Assembly (NCBI GenBank): GCA_014382295.1 | Contig: JACNJZ010000171.1 | Location: 1-37,026 of the forward strand | DNA from: Candidatus Desulfobia pelagia | GTDB taxonomy: Bacteria > Desulfobacterota > Desulfobulbia > Desulfobulbales > SURF-16 | DNA length: 37,026 bases | Direction of reading: 5' to 3' | Shown: one piece after another, positions 1 to 7,920 of the stretch | Layout: every line of letters starts with the position of its first letter | Numbering within the stretch: the stretch's first letter is position 1 | Program-made: the position numbers and the translations under genes | The notes under the pieces: model-generated | Database searches by the model: none | What the model was told of the DNA's origin: nothing | Seen by the model: only the letters and a program-made list of their open reading frames with translations

Positions 1-121
1 AAAAATTGACTTTTTGCTCGCTAGCGGTGTCATTGCCAAAATGAAAAGTGCTCACATACCTCGGTATGCTGCGCTTTTTAATTTTGTCATTCCTTGCTAT
101 CAAACAAAAATCCTAATTTTT
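1..121. repeat. Long imperfect palindrome downstream of thiS, possible bidirectional terminator
   Basis: The left edge of the window folds on itself around position 61.5. The core is CATACC (55-60), loop TC, GGTATG (63-68). Outside it AGTGC (47-51) pairs with GCGCT (71-75), CAAAAT pairs with ATTTTG, and patchy complementarity continues out to AAAAATT (1-7) against AATTTTT (115-121). The hairpin has a T run after it on the plus strand (75-79) and TTTT on the minus strand, so it could terminate thiS transcription and anything arriving from the left. The arm length is more than a terminator needs, so a dispersed palindromic repeat is also possible. The element may extend beyond the window start. 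Confidence 0.5.
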
Positions 122-148
122 CAAGACACCTTTCATGTAAAAAACAAA

Positions 149-349
149 TCAGCCGCCGCCGACGAAACGGATCAGTTCCAGTTTCTCCCCATCGACCAGA
201 ATATGGCTTTCATACTTCTTGCGGGCTATAACCTCGCCATCACATTCCACGACAACCGTATCAGGATCAAGATTGAGGCTTTTCAGGAAATCAACAAGGC
301 ACATCCCTGCTTTCACCTCTTTTACGGCTCCGTTACATTGTATTTCCAT
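149..349 (-). CDS. thiS: Sulfur carrier protein ThiS-like
   Basis: A 66-residue ubiquitin-fold protein ending in Gly-Gly-Gly, the C-terminal tail that ThiS/MoaD-type sulfur carriers need for adenylation and thiocarboxylation. ThiS donates sulfur for the thiazole ring of thiamine through ThiG. The length matches the ThiS family (about 65-70 residues). It starts 11 bases after thiF ends, with AAGGA just upstream of the ATG, so the two are co-transcribed. No thiG, thiH or thiC is visible, so delivery to another sulfur-requiring pathway cannot be excluded. Family and partner are well supported; the pathway is inferred. Confidence 0.85.
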   Translation of the reverse strand: MEIQCNGAVKEVKAGMCLVDFLKSLNLDPDTVVVECDGEVIARKKYESHILVDGEKLELIRFVGGG

Positions 350-360
350 AATTCCTTATC

Positions 361-1041
361 TCACTCATCAACGCCAAGCAAAATCCTCACTGCCTGATTC
401 GCCTGCTGATGGGCTGCTATTCCAACCCTTGGAGCCATCAGGCTTATACCATCTTCAGCCGCCGATTCAAAATCACCTACCAGAAAGACATGATCCTTCA
501 TTTTTCGGGTATGAATAGTATTATTATCACCATACCCCGCCATACCTGAAGCCCCGACATATCCGACTCCGGGAAGCGCAGTAAGGGCCGCTCGAAGCCC
601 AGCAGCCTTCATAACCGGATCATCAAAACATTCCATCAGAACATCCACCTGCCCAAACAGTTCAGGTATCATCTCCTCAGAAAGTCGATGAACGACGAGA
701 TCAATGGAAATATAGGGATTAATTCTTACCAGATTCTGCTTAAGAGCCTCTGTTTTCAGCATTCCAACCTGATCAAAAAAATAATATTGACGATTCAGGT
801 TGCTGAGATCCACCACATCATAATCTGCCAGCACCAACTTGCCAACACCTATTCGGGCAAGAGCAACCGCAACCGACGAGCCCAATCCTCCAAGCCCCAT
901 AACAGCGACACTTGCCTGTTGCAGTTTTGAATGGATTTCCTCCGAATGCCGTTCAATAAGAGCAGCATTAATTTCCTCTTGACTGGGGATTGGCGACACA
1001 TTACCTCTTTTCGTATCTTCCGTCGTACCGGCTATTACCAT
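361..1041 (-). CDS. thiF: Sulfur carrier protein ThiS adenylyltransferase ThiF (short anaerobe-type family)
   Basis: An E1-like enzyme that adenylates the C-terminal glycine of ThiS in the cytoplasm. It shows the nucleotide-binding loop GLGGLGS (residues 49-55), an acidic LADYD segment (71-75) and NLNRQ (81-85), plus ECFD and ASGMAG motifs typical of the roughly 200-residue ThiF family found with ThiS in anaerobes. It lacks the CxxC zinc pairs of MoeB and E. coli ThiF and has no rhodanese domain. The ATG at 1041 has no clear ribosome-binding site. A GTG at 999 lies four bases after AGAGG and would give a 212-residue protein, so the start is uncertain. It is transcribed together with thiS. Confidence 0.85.
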   Translation of the reverse strand: MVIAGTTEDTKRGNVSPIPSQEEINAALIERHSEEIHSKLQQASVAVMGLGGLGSSVAVALARIGVGKLVLADYDVVDLSNLNRQYYFFDQVGMLKTEALKQNLVRINPYISIDLVVHRLSEEMIPELFGQVDVLMECFDDPVMKAAGLRAALTALPGVGYVGASGMAGYGDNNTIHTRKMKDHVFLVGDFESAAEDGISLMAPRVGIAAHQQANQAVRILLGVDE

Positions 1042-1512
1042 TTTTTTGCTGTTGCACTAATAATTTTTTCCCGGGTTTTCCTCTGGCGAAAAAATGTATT
1101 TACCCTAAAAAATGCCCATCATGCAAATGCCCCTAAAACACAAAAACTGAGGAGGAAAAGCGGCAATACTTCCCACATTCGACCCAAAAAAAACAAACTC
1201 CATTGACATTTTACAGCAAGCGAACAAATCTCTAGCGACAATGGGTGTTCGATTCTACTTCAGCTTTCACTATGAGGGTATCTTTTTTTGTATTTCCCTC
1301 TCGCCGTTCGTATTGAACTTCCCCTGAATACATGGTATGAAAATTCCAGCTTTTTTCTATAAAAACTGGCTGTTGCGTCTTTCTGTTACTCTTTGACAGC
1401 AAGGCACAACGGGAAACACTTTCATCCCACACATTACCCTTAAAATAAATATGTTACCGACGAGCATCTTCATAGCATATTATTTCACACCACAACACAC
1501 AAGGAGCACGAT
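1042..1512. other. Divergent intergenic region between thiF and iorA
   Basis: This 471-bp AT-rich stretch separates divergent thiF and iorA and must carry both promoters. A weak inverted repeat, CCAG-c-TTTTT / AAAAA-CTGG, spans 1346-1369 and could be an operator or hairpin. A candidate iorA promoter is listed separately. Only weak promoter-like sequence was found for thiF. The 66-codon minus-strand frame at 1232-1432 has no ribosome-binding site or recognisable family and is not called a gene. Confidence 0.5.
1454..1483 (+). promoter_or_regulatory. Candidate sigma-70 promoter for the ior-paaK operon
   Basis: TTACCG (1454-1459) and TATTAT (1478-1483) are separated by 18 bases, about 30 bases before the iorA start. 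The -10 is good and the -35 is poor. This is a tentative call based only on position and partial consensus. Confidence 0.3.
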
Positions 1513-3324
1513 GTGACTCAGTCCAATTCAAAAACAACGCTATGGCTTTCAGGAAATGAAGCTATTGCCAGGGGTGCCTGGCAGGCTGGAGTAACAGTAG
1601 CTTCGGGCTATCCGGGGACACCGTCCACTGAAATCCTGGAAAATCTGGTTACATATAATGATGTCTACTGCGAATGGGCACCAAATGAAAAAGTAGGACT
1701 GGAAACAGCTCTTGGCGCTTCTTTTGCCGGAGCACGAGTCCTTGCCACCATGAAGCACGTTGGGCTCAATGTTGCCGCAGATCCTTTATTTACGGCCTCA
1801 TACACAGGAGTCCGCGGAGGTCTTGTCATCATTAATGCCGATGACCCGGAAATGCATAGCTCGCAAAATGAGCAGGACAACCGGAATTATGCCTTCGCAG
1901 CCAAACTGCCGATGATGGAACCATCTGACCCGGCAGAAGCCATAGACATGCTGAAAGATGCCTTCGAACTCAGCGAGAAATATGACACTCCTGTTCTCTT
2001 CAGAACCACCACCCGTATTGCCCACGTAAAGGGCATTGTTCCTGTTGGTGACCGGCAAATAGGTCCAGTGAAAGTAGGTATCGAAAAGATGCCCGCCAAA
2101 TTCGTCATGCTCCCGGCCAATGCCAGGGCCCGCAGGCTGGAAATCGCCAAACGTCAGGAAAACCTGAAGGACTTTGTTGAAACCTACAGTGGAAATCGTA
2201 TTGAATGGGGCGACAAAAAACGCGGATTTATCACCGGCGGCATTTCCTATCTCTATACCAAGGAAGCCTTCCCCGAAGCCTCTGTATTAAAACTCGGGAT
2301 GGCCTACCCTCTTCCGGAAAAAATGATAGCTGAATTTGTCAGAGAAGTGGATGAAGTAATCATCATTGAGGAACTCGATCCTTTCCTGGAAATCCACATC
2401 AAGGCAATGGGCATACCTTGCATAGGCAAGGAAAAAATACCGGCCATCGGTGAGCTGAATTCCTTTATCCTGAAAAAATCTCTTGGCGTTGCCACAGGAG
2501 ATGTCTTTCCACCGGCAGAGGTACCTCCCCGACCACCAAACATGTGCCCCGGTTGTCCACACAGGGGAATTTTTTACAACCTCGGCAAAATGGATGTCTT
2601 CGTTTCCGGGGATATCGGCTGCTACACCCTTGGCTATCTTCCACCCCTCTCAGCCATGGACTCCTGCGTCTGCATGGGAGCCAGTATTGGTGTAGCCCAT
2701 GGAATGGATAAGGCCCTGGGCAAAGAAGGGGAAGGCAAGACAGTGGCTGTCATCGGCGACTCTACATTCATGCATTCCGGGATTACCGGCCTCATTAATA
2801 TGGCGTATAACAAGAGTGCCTCTACTGTTATCATCCTTGACAATCGCATTACTGCAATGACCGGCCATCAGCCCAATCCTGCGTCAGGAAACACCCTCTC
2901 AGGTGACCCGGCTTTTGCCATTGATATTGAAGCTCTCTGCAGAACCATCGGGGTCAAACACGTTACTGTTGTCAATCCACATGATATCCCGGCCTGTAAA
3001 AAGATCCTCAAGGAAGAAATTGCCAGGCCGGAAACTTCTGTTGTCATTGCCAAGGCTCCCTGTGTCCTGATTCCAGAGGAACGCAAACGGGTCAAGAAAC
3101 CACTTTCCTCGCTTATTGACAAATGCACAGGCTGTCGCGCCTGTGTCAACCTGGGTTGCCCGGCAATCAGCTGGACTTCCCTTACTCCTGCAGAAGCCAA
3201 AAAACTCGGCAAAAAAGAAAAACAGAAAGGATATGCCCGAATTACCGAAGACATGTGCAATGGCTGCGGCCAGTGTCTGTCTGTCTGTAAATTCGAGGCC
3301 ATTGCAGTCGCGGAGGAAAAATAA
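1513..3324 (+). CDS. iorA: Indolepyruvate ferredoxin oxidoreductase, alpha subunit
   Basis: Large subunit of the thiamine-diphosphate enzyme that oxidatively decarboxylates arylpyruvates (indolepyruvate, phenylpyruvate, hydroxyphenylpyruvate) to arylacetyl-CoA with ferredoxin as acceptor. The 603-residue length is typical. Visible parts are the N-terminal pyrimidine-binding motif GYPGTPSTE (32-40), CPGCPHRG (345-352), the TPP/Mg region GDIGCYTLG (366-374) and GDSTFMHSG (415-423), and a C-terminal ferredoxin domain with two [4Fe-4S] sets, C538/541/544/549 and C582/585/588/592. The start is GTG, set by AAGGAG at 1501-1506 six bases upstream; an ATG two bases earlier is followed at once by TGA. 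Its stop overlaps the iorB start (TAATG), so the two subunits are translationally coupled. Confidence 0.95.
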   Translation: MTQSNSKTTLWLSGNEAIARGAWQAGVTVASGYPGTPSTEILENLVTYNDVYCEWAPNEKVGLETALGASFAGARVLATMKHVGLNVAADPLFTASYTGVRGGLVIINADDPEMHSSQNEQDNRNYAFAAKLPMMEPSDPAEAIDMLKDAFELSEKYDTPVLFRTTTRIAHVKGIVPVGDRQIGPVKVGIEKMPAKFVMLPANARARRLEIAKRQENLKDFVETYSGNRIEWGDKKRGFITGGISYLYTKEAFPEASVLKLGMAYPLPEKMIAEFVREVDEVIIIEELDPFLEIHIKAMGIPCIGKEKIPAIGELNSFILKKSLGVATGDVFPPAEVPPRPPNMCPGCPHRGIFYNLGKMDVFVSGDIGCYTLGYLPPLSAMDSCVCMGASIGVAHGMDKALGKEGEGKTVAVIGDSTFMHSGITGLINMAYNKSASTVIILDNRITAMTGHQPNPASGNTLSGDPAFAIDIEALCRTIGVKHVTVVNPHDIPACKKILKEEIARPETSVVIAKAPCVLIPEERKRVKKPLSSLIDKCTGCRACVNLGCPAISWTSLTPAEAKKLGKKEKQKGYARITEDMCNGCGQCLSVCKFEAIAVAEEK

Positions 3325-3911
3325 TGGAAACAAGTGGAAATATTCTCTTTAGTGGTGTTGGCGGTCAGGGTATTCTTCTGGCCAGCGAAATAACTGTATA
3401 CGCTCTTCTAGAATGCGGTTATGACGCAAAAAAAAGTGAAGTACACGGCATGGCTCAGCGAGGAGGGTCTGTTGTGGCTCATCTGCGCTTTGGGAAAAAA
3501 GTATACTCACCGCTCATAGATCCGGGTCAGGCAGATATCACCATTGCCTTTGAAATGATGGAAGCGGTGCGCTATCTTCCCTTCTATAAAAAGGACTGCA
3601 AGGTTATCGTCAACACCCACCATATCGACCCTCCAATGGTTGCCACCGGCAAAATTCCATACCCCAGCGGTCTCCTTGAAGAACTGGAAAAACGTAACAT
3701 TGCCACCTTTCCCATGGACGGTTTTGCCATAGCAAAAAGTGTCGGAGAAATAAGAAGCGCCAACCTTGCATTGGTTGGAGCCTTATCCTCTTTTTTACCT
3801 GTTGAGGAAAAAGTCTTTCTCGACGTGATCAAAAAAAGAGTTCCGAGAAAACTGGACGAAAACATCCAGGCCTTTTTGGCTGGCAGAAAAATTACAAGCA
3901 AGGAGAGCTGA
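3324..3911 (+). CDS. iorB: Indolepyruvate ferredoxin oxidoreductase, beta subunit
   Basis: Small (gamma/beta type) subunit of the arylpyruvate oxidoreductase and partner of IorA, 195 residues, the usual family size. The N-terminal [11 protein letters not shown] motif (from residue 11) is the hallmark of the pyruvate/ketoisovalerate oxidoreductase catalytic gamma domain, and it is followed by the characteristic [12 protein letters not shown] segment. The start ATG overlaps the iorA stop by one base, which suggests stoichiometric production. It ends in TGA two bases before the next start, and its last codons carry the AGGAG used by paaK. Confidence 0.95.
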   Translation: METSGNILFSGVGGQGILLASEITVYALLECGYDAKKSEVHGMAQRGGSVVAHLRFGKKVYSPLIDPGQADITIAFEMMEAVRYLPFYKKDCKVIVNTHHIDPPMVATGKIPYPSGLLEELEKRNIATFPMDGFAIAKSVGEIRSANLALVGALSSFLPVEEKVFLDVIKKRVPRKLDENIQAFLAGRKITSKES

Positions 3912-3913
3912 TA

Positions 3914-5215
3914 ATGATCTGGGATGAAGAACATGAAACCATGCCCCGAGAGGCATTGGAGCCATTGCAGCTCCGGCGGCTTCAAGATCAGGTTGCACGA
4001 ATATACGCCACGGTTCCTTATTACCGGGCAAAGATGGATGAGGTCAATGTCTCCCCGGGAGATATAAAAACTCTGGCCGACATCAACAAACTGCCATTTA
4101 CAACCAAGGAAGATCTCCGAAAAAACTATCCCTTTGGCCTGTTTACCGTTCCCCTCGAGCGGGTTGTCCGTATTCATGCCTCCTCCGGAACCACCGGGAA
4201 GCCTACTGTTGTCGGCTATACGAAACGGGACATTACACTCTGGGCCAACCTAATGAGCCGTACCCTTGCTGCCGCAGGGGCAACAAGCAAGGACGTAATT
4301 CATAATTCGTACGGCTATGGTTTATTCACTGGCGGCATGGGGGCCCATTACGGTGCCGAAAACCTTGGCGCCACCGTGGTGCCTGCTTCCGGCGGCAACA
4401 GCAAACGCCAGATTACTATCATGCGTGATTTCCAGGCAACTGTCCTGCTTTCAACCCCTTCCTATGCTCTCAATCTGGCTGACACCATGGCAGACATGGG
4501 TGTTACGCCGTCTGACCTGGCCCTCCGGGTCGGGGTCTTCGGTGCGGAGCCATGGAGCGAAAGCATGCGGGAAGAAATTGAAAAGAAACTTTCCATCAAG
4601 GCAATCGACATTTACGGCCTCAGTGAAATCATCGGCCCGGGAGTGGCTGCGGAATGCCATGAAAGACAGAGTGGGCTGCATATCATGGAAGACCATTTCC
4701 TGCCGGAGATTGTTGACCCTGAGACCTTTGATCCACTGCCTCTGGGAGCCAAAGGAGAGCTCGTCTTCACCACTCTCACCAAGGAAGCGTTCCCTGTGAT
4801 CCGCTACCGCACCAAGGATTTTTCCAGGCTGCTGACTGATCCGTGCATCTGCGGCCGCACCTTTTATCGTATGGAGAAAGTAACCGGCCGCTCCGACGAT
4901 ATGCTCATTATACGCGGCGTTAATGTTTTCCCGTCACAGATCGAGCATGTCCTTGTCAGTATCGAAGGTGTCGAACCCCACTACCAGATCATTGTAGACC
5001 GAAAAGGCAACATGGACACAATGGAGGTCCATGTCGAGGTAAGTGAAGCTGTTTTTTCCGATGAGATTAAAAAACTGGAAGCGTTGTCAAAAAAAATCCA
5101 GTATGACATCAAAGACCTGCTGGGAGTCTCCTGTCAAATCAAACTCGTTGAACCAAAATCCATTCAACGCAGTGAAGGCAAGGCTCAGCGTGTTATAGAT
5201 AAACGTAAAATTTAA
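3914..5215 (+). CDS. paaK: Phenylacetate-CoA ligase (first copy)
   Basis: AMP-forming acyl-CoA synthetase that converts phenylacetate or related arylacetates, ATP and CoA to the arylacetyl-CoA. The 433 residues carry the phosphate loop SSGTTGKP (90-97), YGLSE (234-238), RYRTKD (298-303), and the hinge region [11 protein letters not shown] (335-345). The C-terminal EGKAQRVID segment holds a candidate adenylation lysine. AGGAG at 3901-3905 lies eight bases before the ATG, inside the end of iorB. Its place directly after iorAB links it to interconversion of free arylacetates and arylpyruvates. Exact substrate (phenyl-, hydroxyphenyl- or indoleacetate) is not readable from sequence. Confidence 0.92.
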   Translation: MIWDEEHETMPREALEPLQLRRLQDQVARIYATVPYYRAKMDEVNVSPGDIKTLADINKLPFTTKEDLRKNYPFGLFTVPLERVVRIHASSGTTGKPTVVGYTKRDITLWANLMSRTLAAAGATSKDVIHNSYGYGLFTGGMGAHYGAENLGATVVPASGGNSKRQITIMRDFQATVLLSTPSYALNLADTMADMGVTPSDLALRVGVFGAEPWSESMREEIEKKLSIKAIDIYGLSEIIGPGVAAECHERQSGLHIMEDHFLPEIVDPETFDPLPLGAKGELVFTTLTKEAFPVIRYRTKDFSRLLTDPCICGRTFYRMEKVTGRSDDMLIIRGVNVFPSQIEHVLVSIEGVEPHYQIIVDRKGNMDTMEVHVEVSEAVFSDEIKKLEALSKKIQYDIKDLLGVSCQIKLVEPKSIQRSEGKAQRVIDKRKI

Positions 5216-5237
5216 TCCATCCTGTTGAAAGGAAACC

Positions 5238-5669
5238 ATGAAAGTAGAACAGATTGCAATATTTTTAGAAAACAAATCCGGGCGTCTTGCTGAAATCACT
5301 GCCATTCTCGCCCAGAAAGGTATCAATATCAGAGCCATGTCGCTGGCCGACACTGCAGATTTCGGAATTCTTCGGCTCATAGTAAACGATACAGAGAGTG
5401 CCTGCCAGGCCCTTCGCAATAAAGGGTTTACCGTAGGCAAAACCGATGTTGTCGTCATCGAAGTTTCCGATAAGCCCGGAGGACTTGCCAGCGTCCTCGA
5501 AAAAATAAGGGAAGGCGGCCTTAATATTGAGTACATGTATGCCTTCACTCAAAAAAGTGGGGAGACCGGCCTTATTATCTTTCGTTTTGATGATATTGAT
5601 GCTGCACTTAAAACCCTTAAAAACGCCAGGGTAAGAATTCTCTCAGGAGAAGAAGTCTACGCTATTTGA
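5238..5669 (+). CDS. Tandem ACT-domain protein, likely amino-acid sensor
   Basis: A 143-residue protein made of two ACT folds (about 1-68 and 69-143) with no attached enzyme domain. The repeated pattern is a hydrophobic strand followed by a turn of type KSGRLAEI in the first half and KPGGLASV in the second, as in amino-acid-binding ACT proteins. Stand-alone tandem ACT proteins commonly accompany ior-paaK clusters in anaerobes, where a regulatory role in aromatic amino-acid metabolism is presumed rather than proven. GAAAGGAAACC precedes the ATG. It is the fourth gene of the operon, 22 bases after paaK. Confidence 0.85.
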   Translation: MKVEQIAIFLENKSGRLAEITAILAQKGINIRAMSLADTADFGILRLIVNDTESACQALRNKGFTVGKTDVVVIEVSDKPGGLASVLEKIREGGLNIEYMYAFTQKSGETGLIIFRFDDIDAALKTLKNARVRILSGEEVYAI

Positions 5670-5681
5670 GAGGCAATTAGA

Positions 5682-5705
5682 AATTACGAATGAGGAATTA
5701 CGAAT
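5682..5705. repeat. Short tandem direct repeat in the ACT-livK gap
   Basis: AATTACGAAT occurs at 5682-5691 and again at 5696-5705, within an AT-rich 127-bp gap. The pattern resembles simple intergenic repeats found in several copies in some genomes, but no further copy lies in this window. The gap also holds the strong AAGGGGGAAG ribosome-binding site of livK near 5780. No convincing promoter was found. Confidence 0.5.
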
Positions 5706-5796
5706 TGATGATCTTTTTCTTATCAGGAAACAAGTTCGTTTGTTCGTATATTTTATCTTGTCACTAAAACATATATAAGAAAGGGGGAAGATTTAC

Positions 5797-6957
5797 ATGA
5801 AAAAACTATTTGCTTTAAGCCTGTCTGTATTAACTTTATGGGCCGTATCATTATTTTTCGTTGCTCCTGACGATGCCCAAGCCGATGAAATTAAAATAGG
5901 CGCCATTATTGCCGAGACCGGTGGCGCCGCATTTCTGGGTATTCCCGAAGCACGCACTCTGCGCATGCTCACCGATGAAGTCAACGCCAGAGGCGGTGTT
6001 GCAGGTAACACCATCAAGCTGATCATCAAAGATTCAGGCGGCGACCCTGCTAAAGCGGTCTCCTTTGCCAAGCAACTCATAGAGGAAGAAAAGGTATTCG
6101 CCATTATAGGCCCGTCCACCAGCGGCGAAACTATGGCCATCAAAGATATCTGCGACAAAAACAAAACCCTCTTGGTATCCTGCGCCTCAACCAAGGCCAT
6201 CGTCGATCCGGTTGCCAAGCATGTATTCAAAACCCCCCAGAACGACAGTCTCGCCGTTGAGATGATTTATCTTGAGATGCAGAAAAAAGGCATTTCCAAG
6301 ATCGCAGTTGCAGTAGGTGGAACCGGTTTCGGCAAGATGGGTGGTAAATTCCTCAATGAGATGGCTCCGCAATTCGGCATCACCGTACTTGAGAACGAGG
6401 TCTATGACCCCAAATCAACAGATCTCAGCAGCCTGGTCACCAAATTCATGGCCAATAAAGAAGTGGAAGCAGTAGTCAACTGGTCCATCGTTCCAGCTCA
6501 GGCTATCCTCGCTAAAAATATGCGCCAGGCCGGTTGGGATGTACCTCTCTTCCTGAGCCATGGTTTTGGTAACATTAAATACGTCGAACTCGGCGGAGCC
6601 GCCCTTGAGGGTGTCTTCTTCCCTGCCGGTCGCCTCCTTGTCGCCGACAGCCTTCCCGAAAGCCACCCGCAGAAAGCGGTACTTGTCAAATATACCACCG
6701 ACTATCAGGCTATGTTCAATAACGAGCCGGTCAGCACCTTTGGCGGCCATGCCTATGATGCCTTCAAAATTCTGTGCAAGGGTATTGAAACCGTTGGCAA
6801 AGCTGACACTGCCATGGTAATCGATGCCATTGAAAATATGACATTTGTCGGCACTGGCGGCATATTCACTTTGACCCCCACCGATCATAGCGGCCTCAAA
6901 CTTGAAGCCTTTGAGATGCTCACCGTGAAAGACGGCAAATTCGCCTTAGCCAACTAA
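5797..6957 (+). CDS. livK: Branched-chain/aromatic amino acid ABC transporter substrate-binding protein
   Basis: Periplasmic binding protein of the Leu/Ile/Val (HAAT) family, 386 residues. It begins with a signal peptide: Lys-Lys, a hydrophobic core at residues 4-22 and an AQA-DE cleavage site near residue 29. No lipobox cysteine is present, so it should be soluble in the periplasm. The mature part opens with EIKIGAIIAETGGAA and contains IGPSTSGETMA, typical of peripheral binding protein fold I. It is followed by the matching permease and ATPase genes. The neighbouring arylpyruvate and arylacetate enzymes suggest an aromatic amino acid or arylacetate substrate rather than leucine; this is inference. 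Confidence 0.9.
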   Translation: MKKLFALSLSVLTLWAVSLFFVAPDDAQADEIKIGAIIAETGGAAFLGIPEARTLRMLTDEVNARGGVAGNTIKLIIKDSGGDPAKAVSFAKQLIEEEKVFAIIGPSTSGETMAIKDICDKNKTLLVSCASTKAIVDPVAKHVFKTPQNDSLAVEMIYLEMQKKGISKIAVAVGGTGFGKMGGKFLNEMAPQFGITVLENEVYDPKSTDLSSLVTKFMANKEVEAVVNWSIVPAQAILAKNMRQAGWDVPLFLSHGFGNIKYVELGGAALEGVFFPAGRLLVADSLPESHPQKAVLVKYTTDYQAMFNNEPVSTFGGHAYDAFKILCKGIETVGKADTAMVIDAIENMTFVGTGGIFTLTPTDHSGLKLEAFEMLTVKDGKFALAN

Positions 6958-6975
6958 TCGAAACAAGGAAGAACC

Positions 6976-7020
6976 GCAGGCAAACAGATGAGAAAATCCA
7001 TCCGTTTGCCTGCTTTTTTT
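6976..7020 (+). terminator. Intrinsic terminator/attenuator between livK and livH
   Basis: GCAGGCAAACAGATG (6976-6990) pairs with CATCCGTTTGCCTGC (6999-7013) with one mismatch and an 8-base loop, followed at once by seven T. It is a textbook rho-independent terminator but lies inside the transporter operon, 18 bases after livK stops and seven bases before the livH start. It probably allows partial read-through so that the binding protein outnumbers the membrane components. Confidence 0.85.
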
Positions 7021-7027
7021 GGCTGCC

Positions 7028-7918
7028 ATGAATCCTGATCTTTTTTTTCAATACATGCTGGCCGGTATCACGTATGGTTTTCTTTATGCCATTGTGGCCA
7101 TCGGCTTTAACATTATTTACAACACCACCGGCATCATCAACTTTGCCCAGGGCGAGTTTGTCATGCTCGGAGGCATGTTTGCCATTACGCTGAACAATAT
7201 CCTGCCACTTCCCCTGGCTATAGCTGCGGCAGTAGTGATCACCATGCTCATCGGCGCCCTTCTGGAGATACTATTTATCCGCTGGCTTGATAATCCATCA
7301 GTCCTCAGAATGATCATTATCACCATAGGCCTCTCCATACTCATCCGTGAACTGGCTCTGCATTTTTGGGGAGAAACCGTCTTCAGTCTCCCTTACTTTA
7401 CCGGTAACGAGTTGAGCACCGTTTCCATTTTGGGGGCTAAAGTCTCACCTCAAGTACTTTGGGTGATCGGTGTCAGCATTATCATGGTGACGGCCTTGAG
7501 CCTTTTTTTCAAATTCACGTTCACAGGCCAGCAAATGCGTGCCTGTGCTGCCAACCGACTTGCAGCCCGGCTTTGCGGCATCAACGCCAAGAATATGGTG
7601 ACTTTTTCCTTTATGCTTTCTGCAGGAATAGGCGCCGTGGCAGGGAGCGTCATCAGCCCTATTACTTATACCCAGTATGATATCGGCCCGGGTCTTGCCA
7701 TCAAGGGTTTTACCGTAGCAATTCTTGGCGGCCTGGGGAACAGTGTAGCTGCCGTCATTGCCGGTCTGCTTCTCGGACTTATCGAATCATTCAGTATTAT
7801 CGTTATCCCCCTGGCCTTCCAGGAGGCGGTTTCTATTAGCATCCTGCTCATTATTCTTTTTGTCCGACCCCATGGATTATTCGGACGCAGTGATACTGCT
7901 AGCCTCAAGGAGTTTTAG
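7028..7918 (+). CDS. livH: Branched-chain amino acid ABC transporter permease LivH
   Basis: Inner-membrane permease of the HAAT transporter, 296 residues from the ATG at 7028, largely hydrophobic with about eight membrane segments. The family signature is seen in GITYGFLYAIVAIGFNIIYN and NFAQGEFVMLGG near the N-terminus, and in AILGGLGN in the C-terminal half. The ATG is chosen by similarity to the usual LivH start; a TTG nine bases earlier lies in the terminator T-run. There is no recognisable Shine-Dalgarno sequence, so expression may be low. It pairs with LivM to form the channel. Confidence 0.9.
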   Translation: MNPDLFFQYMLAGITYGFLYAIVAIGFNIIYNTTGIINFAQGEFVMLGGMFAITLNNILPLPLAIAAAVVITMLIGALLEILFIRWLDNPSVLRMIIITIGLSILIRELALHFWGETVFSLPYFTGNELSTVSILGAKVSPQVLWVIGVSIIMVTALSLFFKFTFTGQQMRACAANRLAARLCGINAKNMVTFSFMLSAGIGAVAGSVISPITYTQYDIGPGLAIKGFTVAILGGLGNSVAAVIAGLLLGLIESFSIIVIPLAFQEAVSISILLIILFVRPHGLFGRSDTASLKEF

Positions 7919-7920
7919 CC

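Noticed and set aside
1203-1231. TTGACA at 1203-1208 as a plus-strand promoter
   Set aside because: The hexamer 17 bases downstream is AAATCT, a poor -10, and it lies about 280 bases before iorA.
1232-1432. 66-codon minus-strand open frame in the thiF-iorA gap
   Set aside because: No ribosome-binding site, no recognisable family or domain, and placement in an AT-rich regulatory region; treated as chance.
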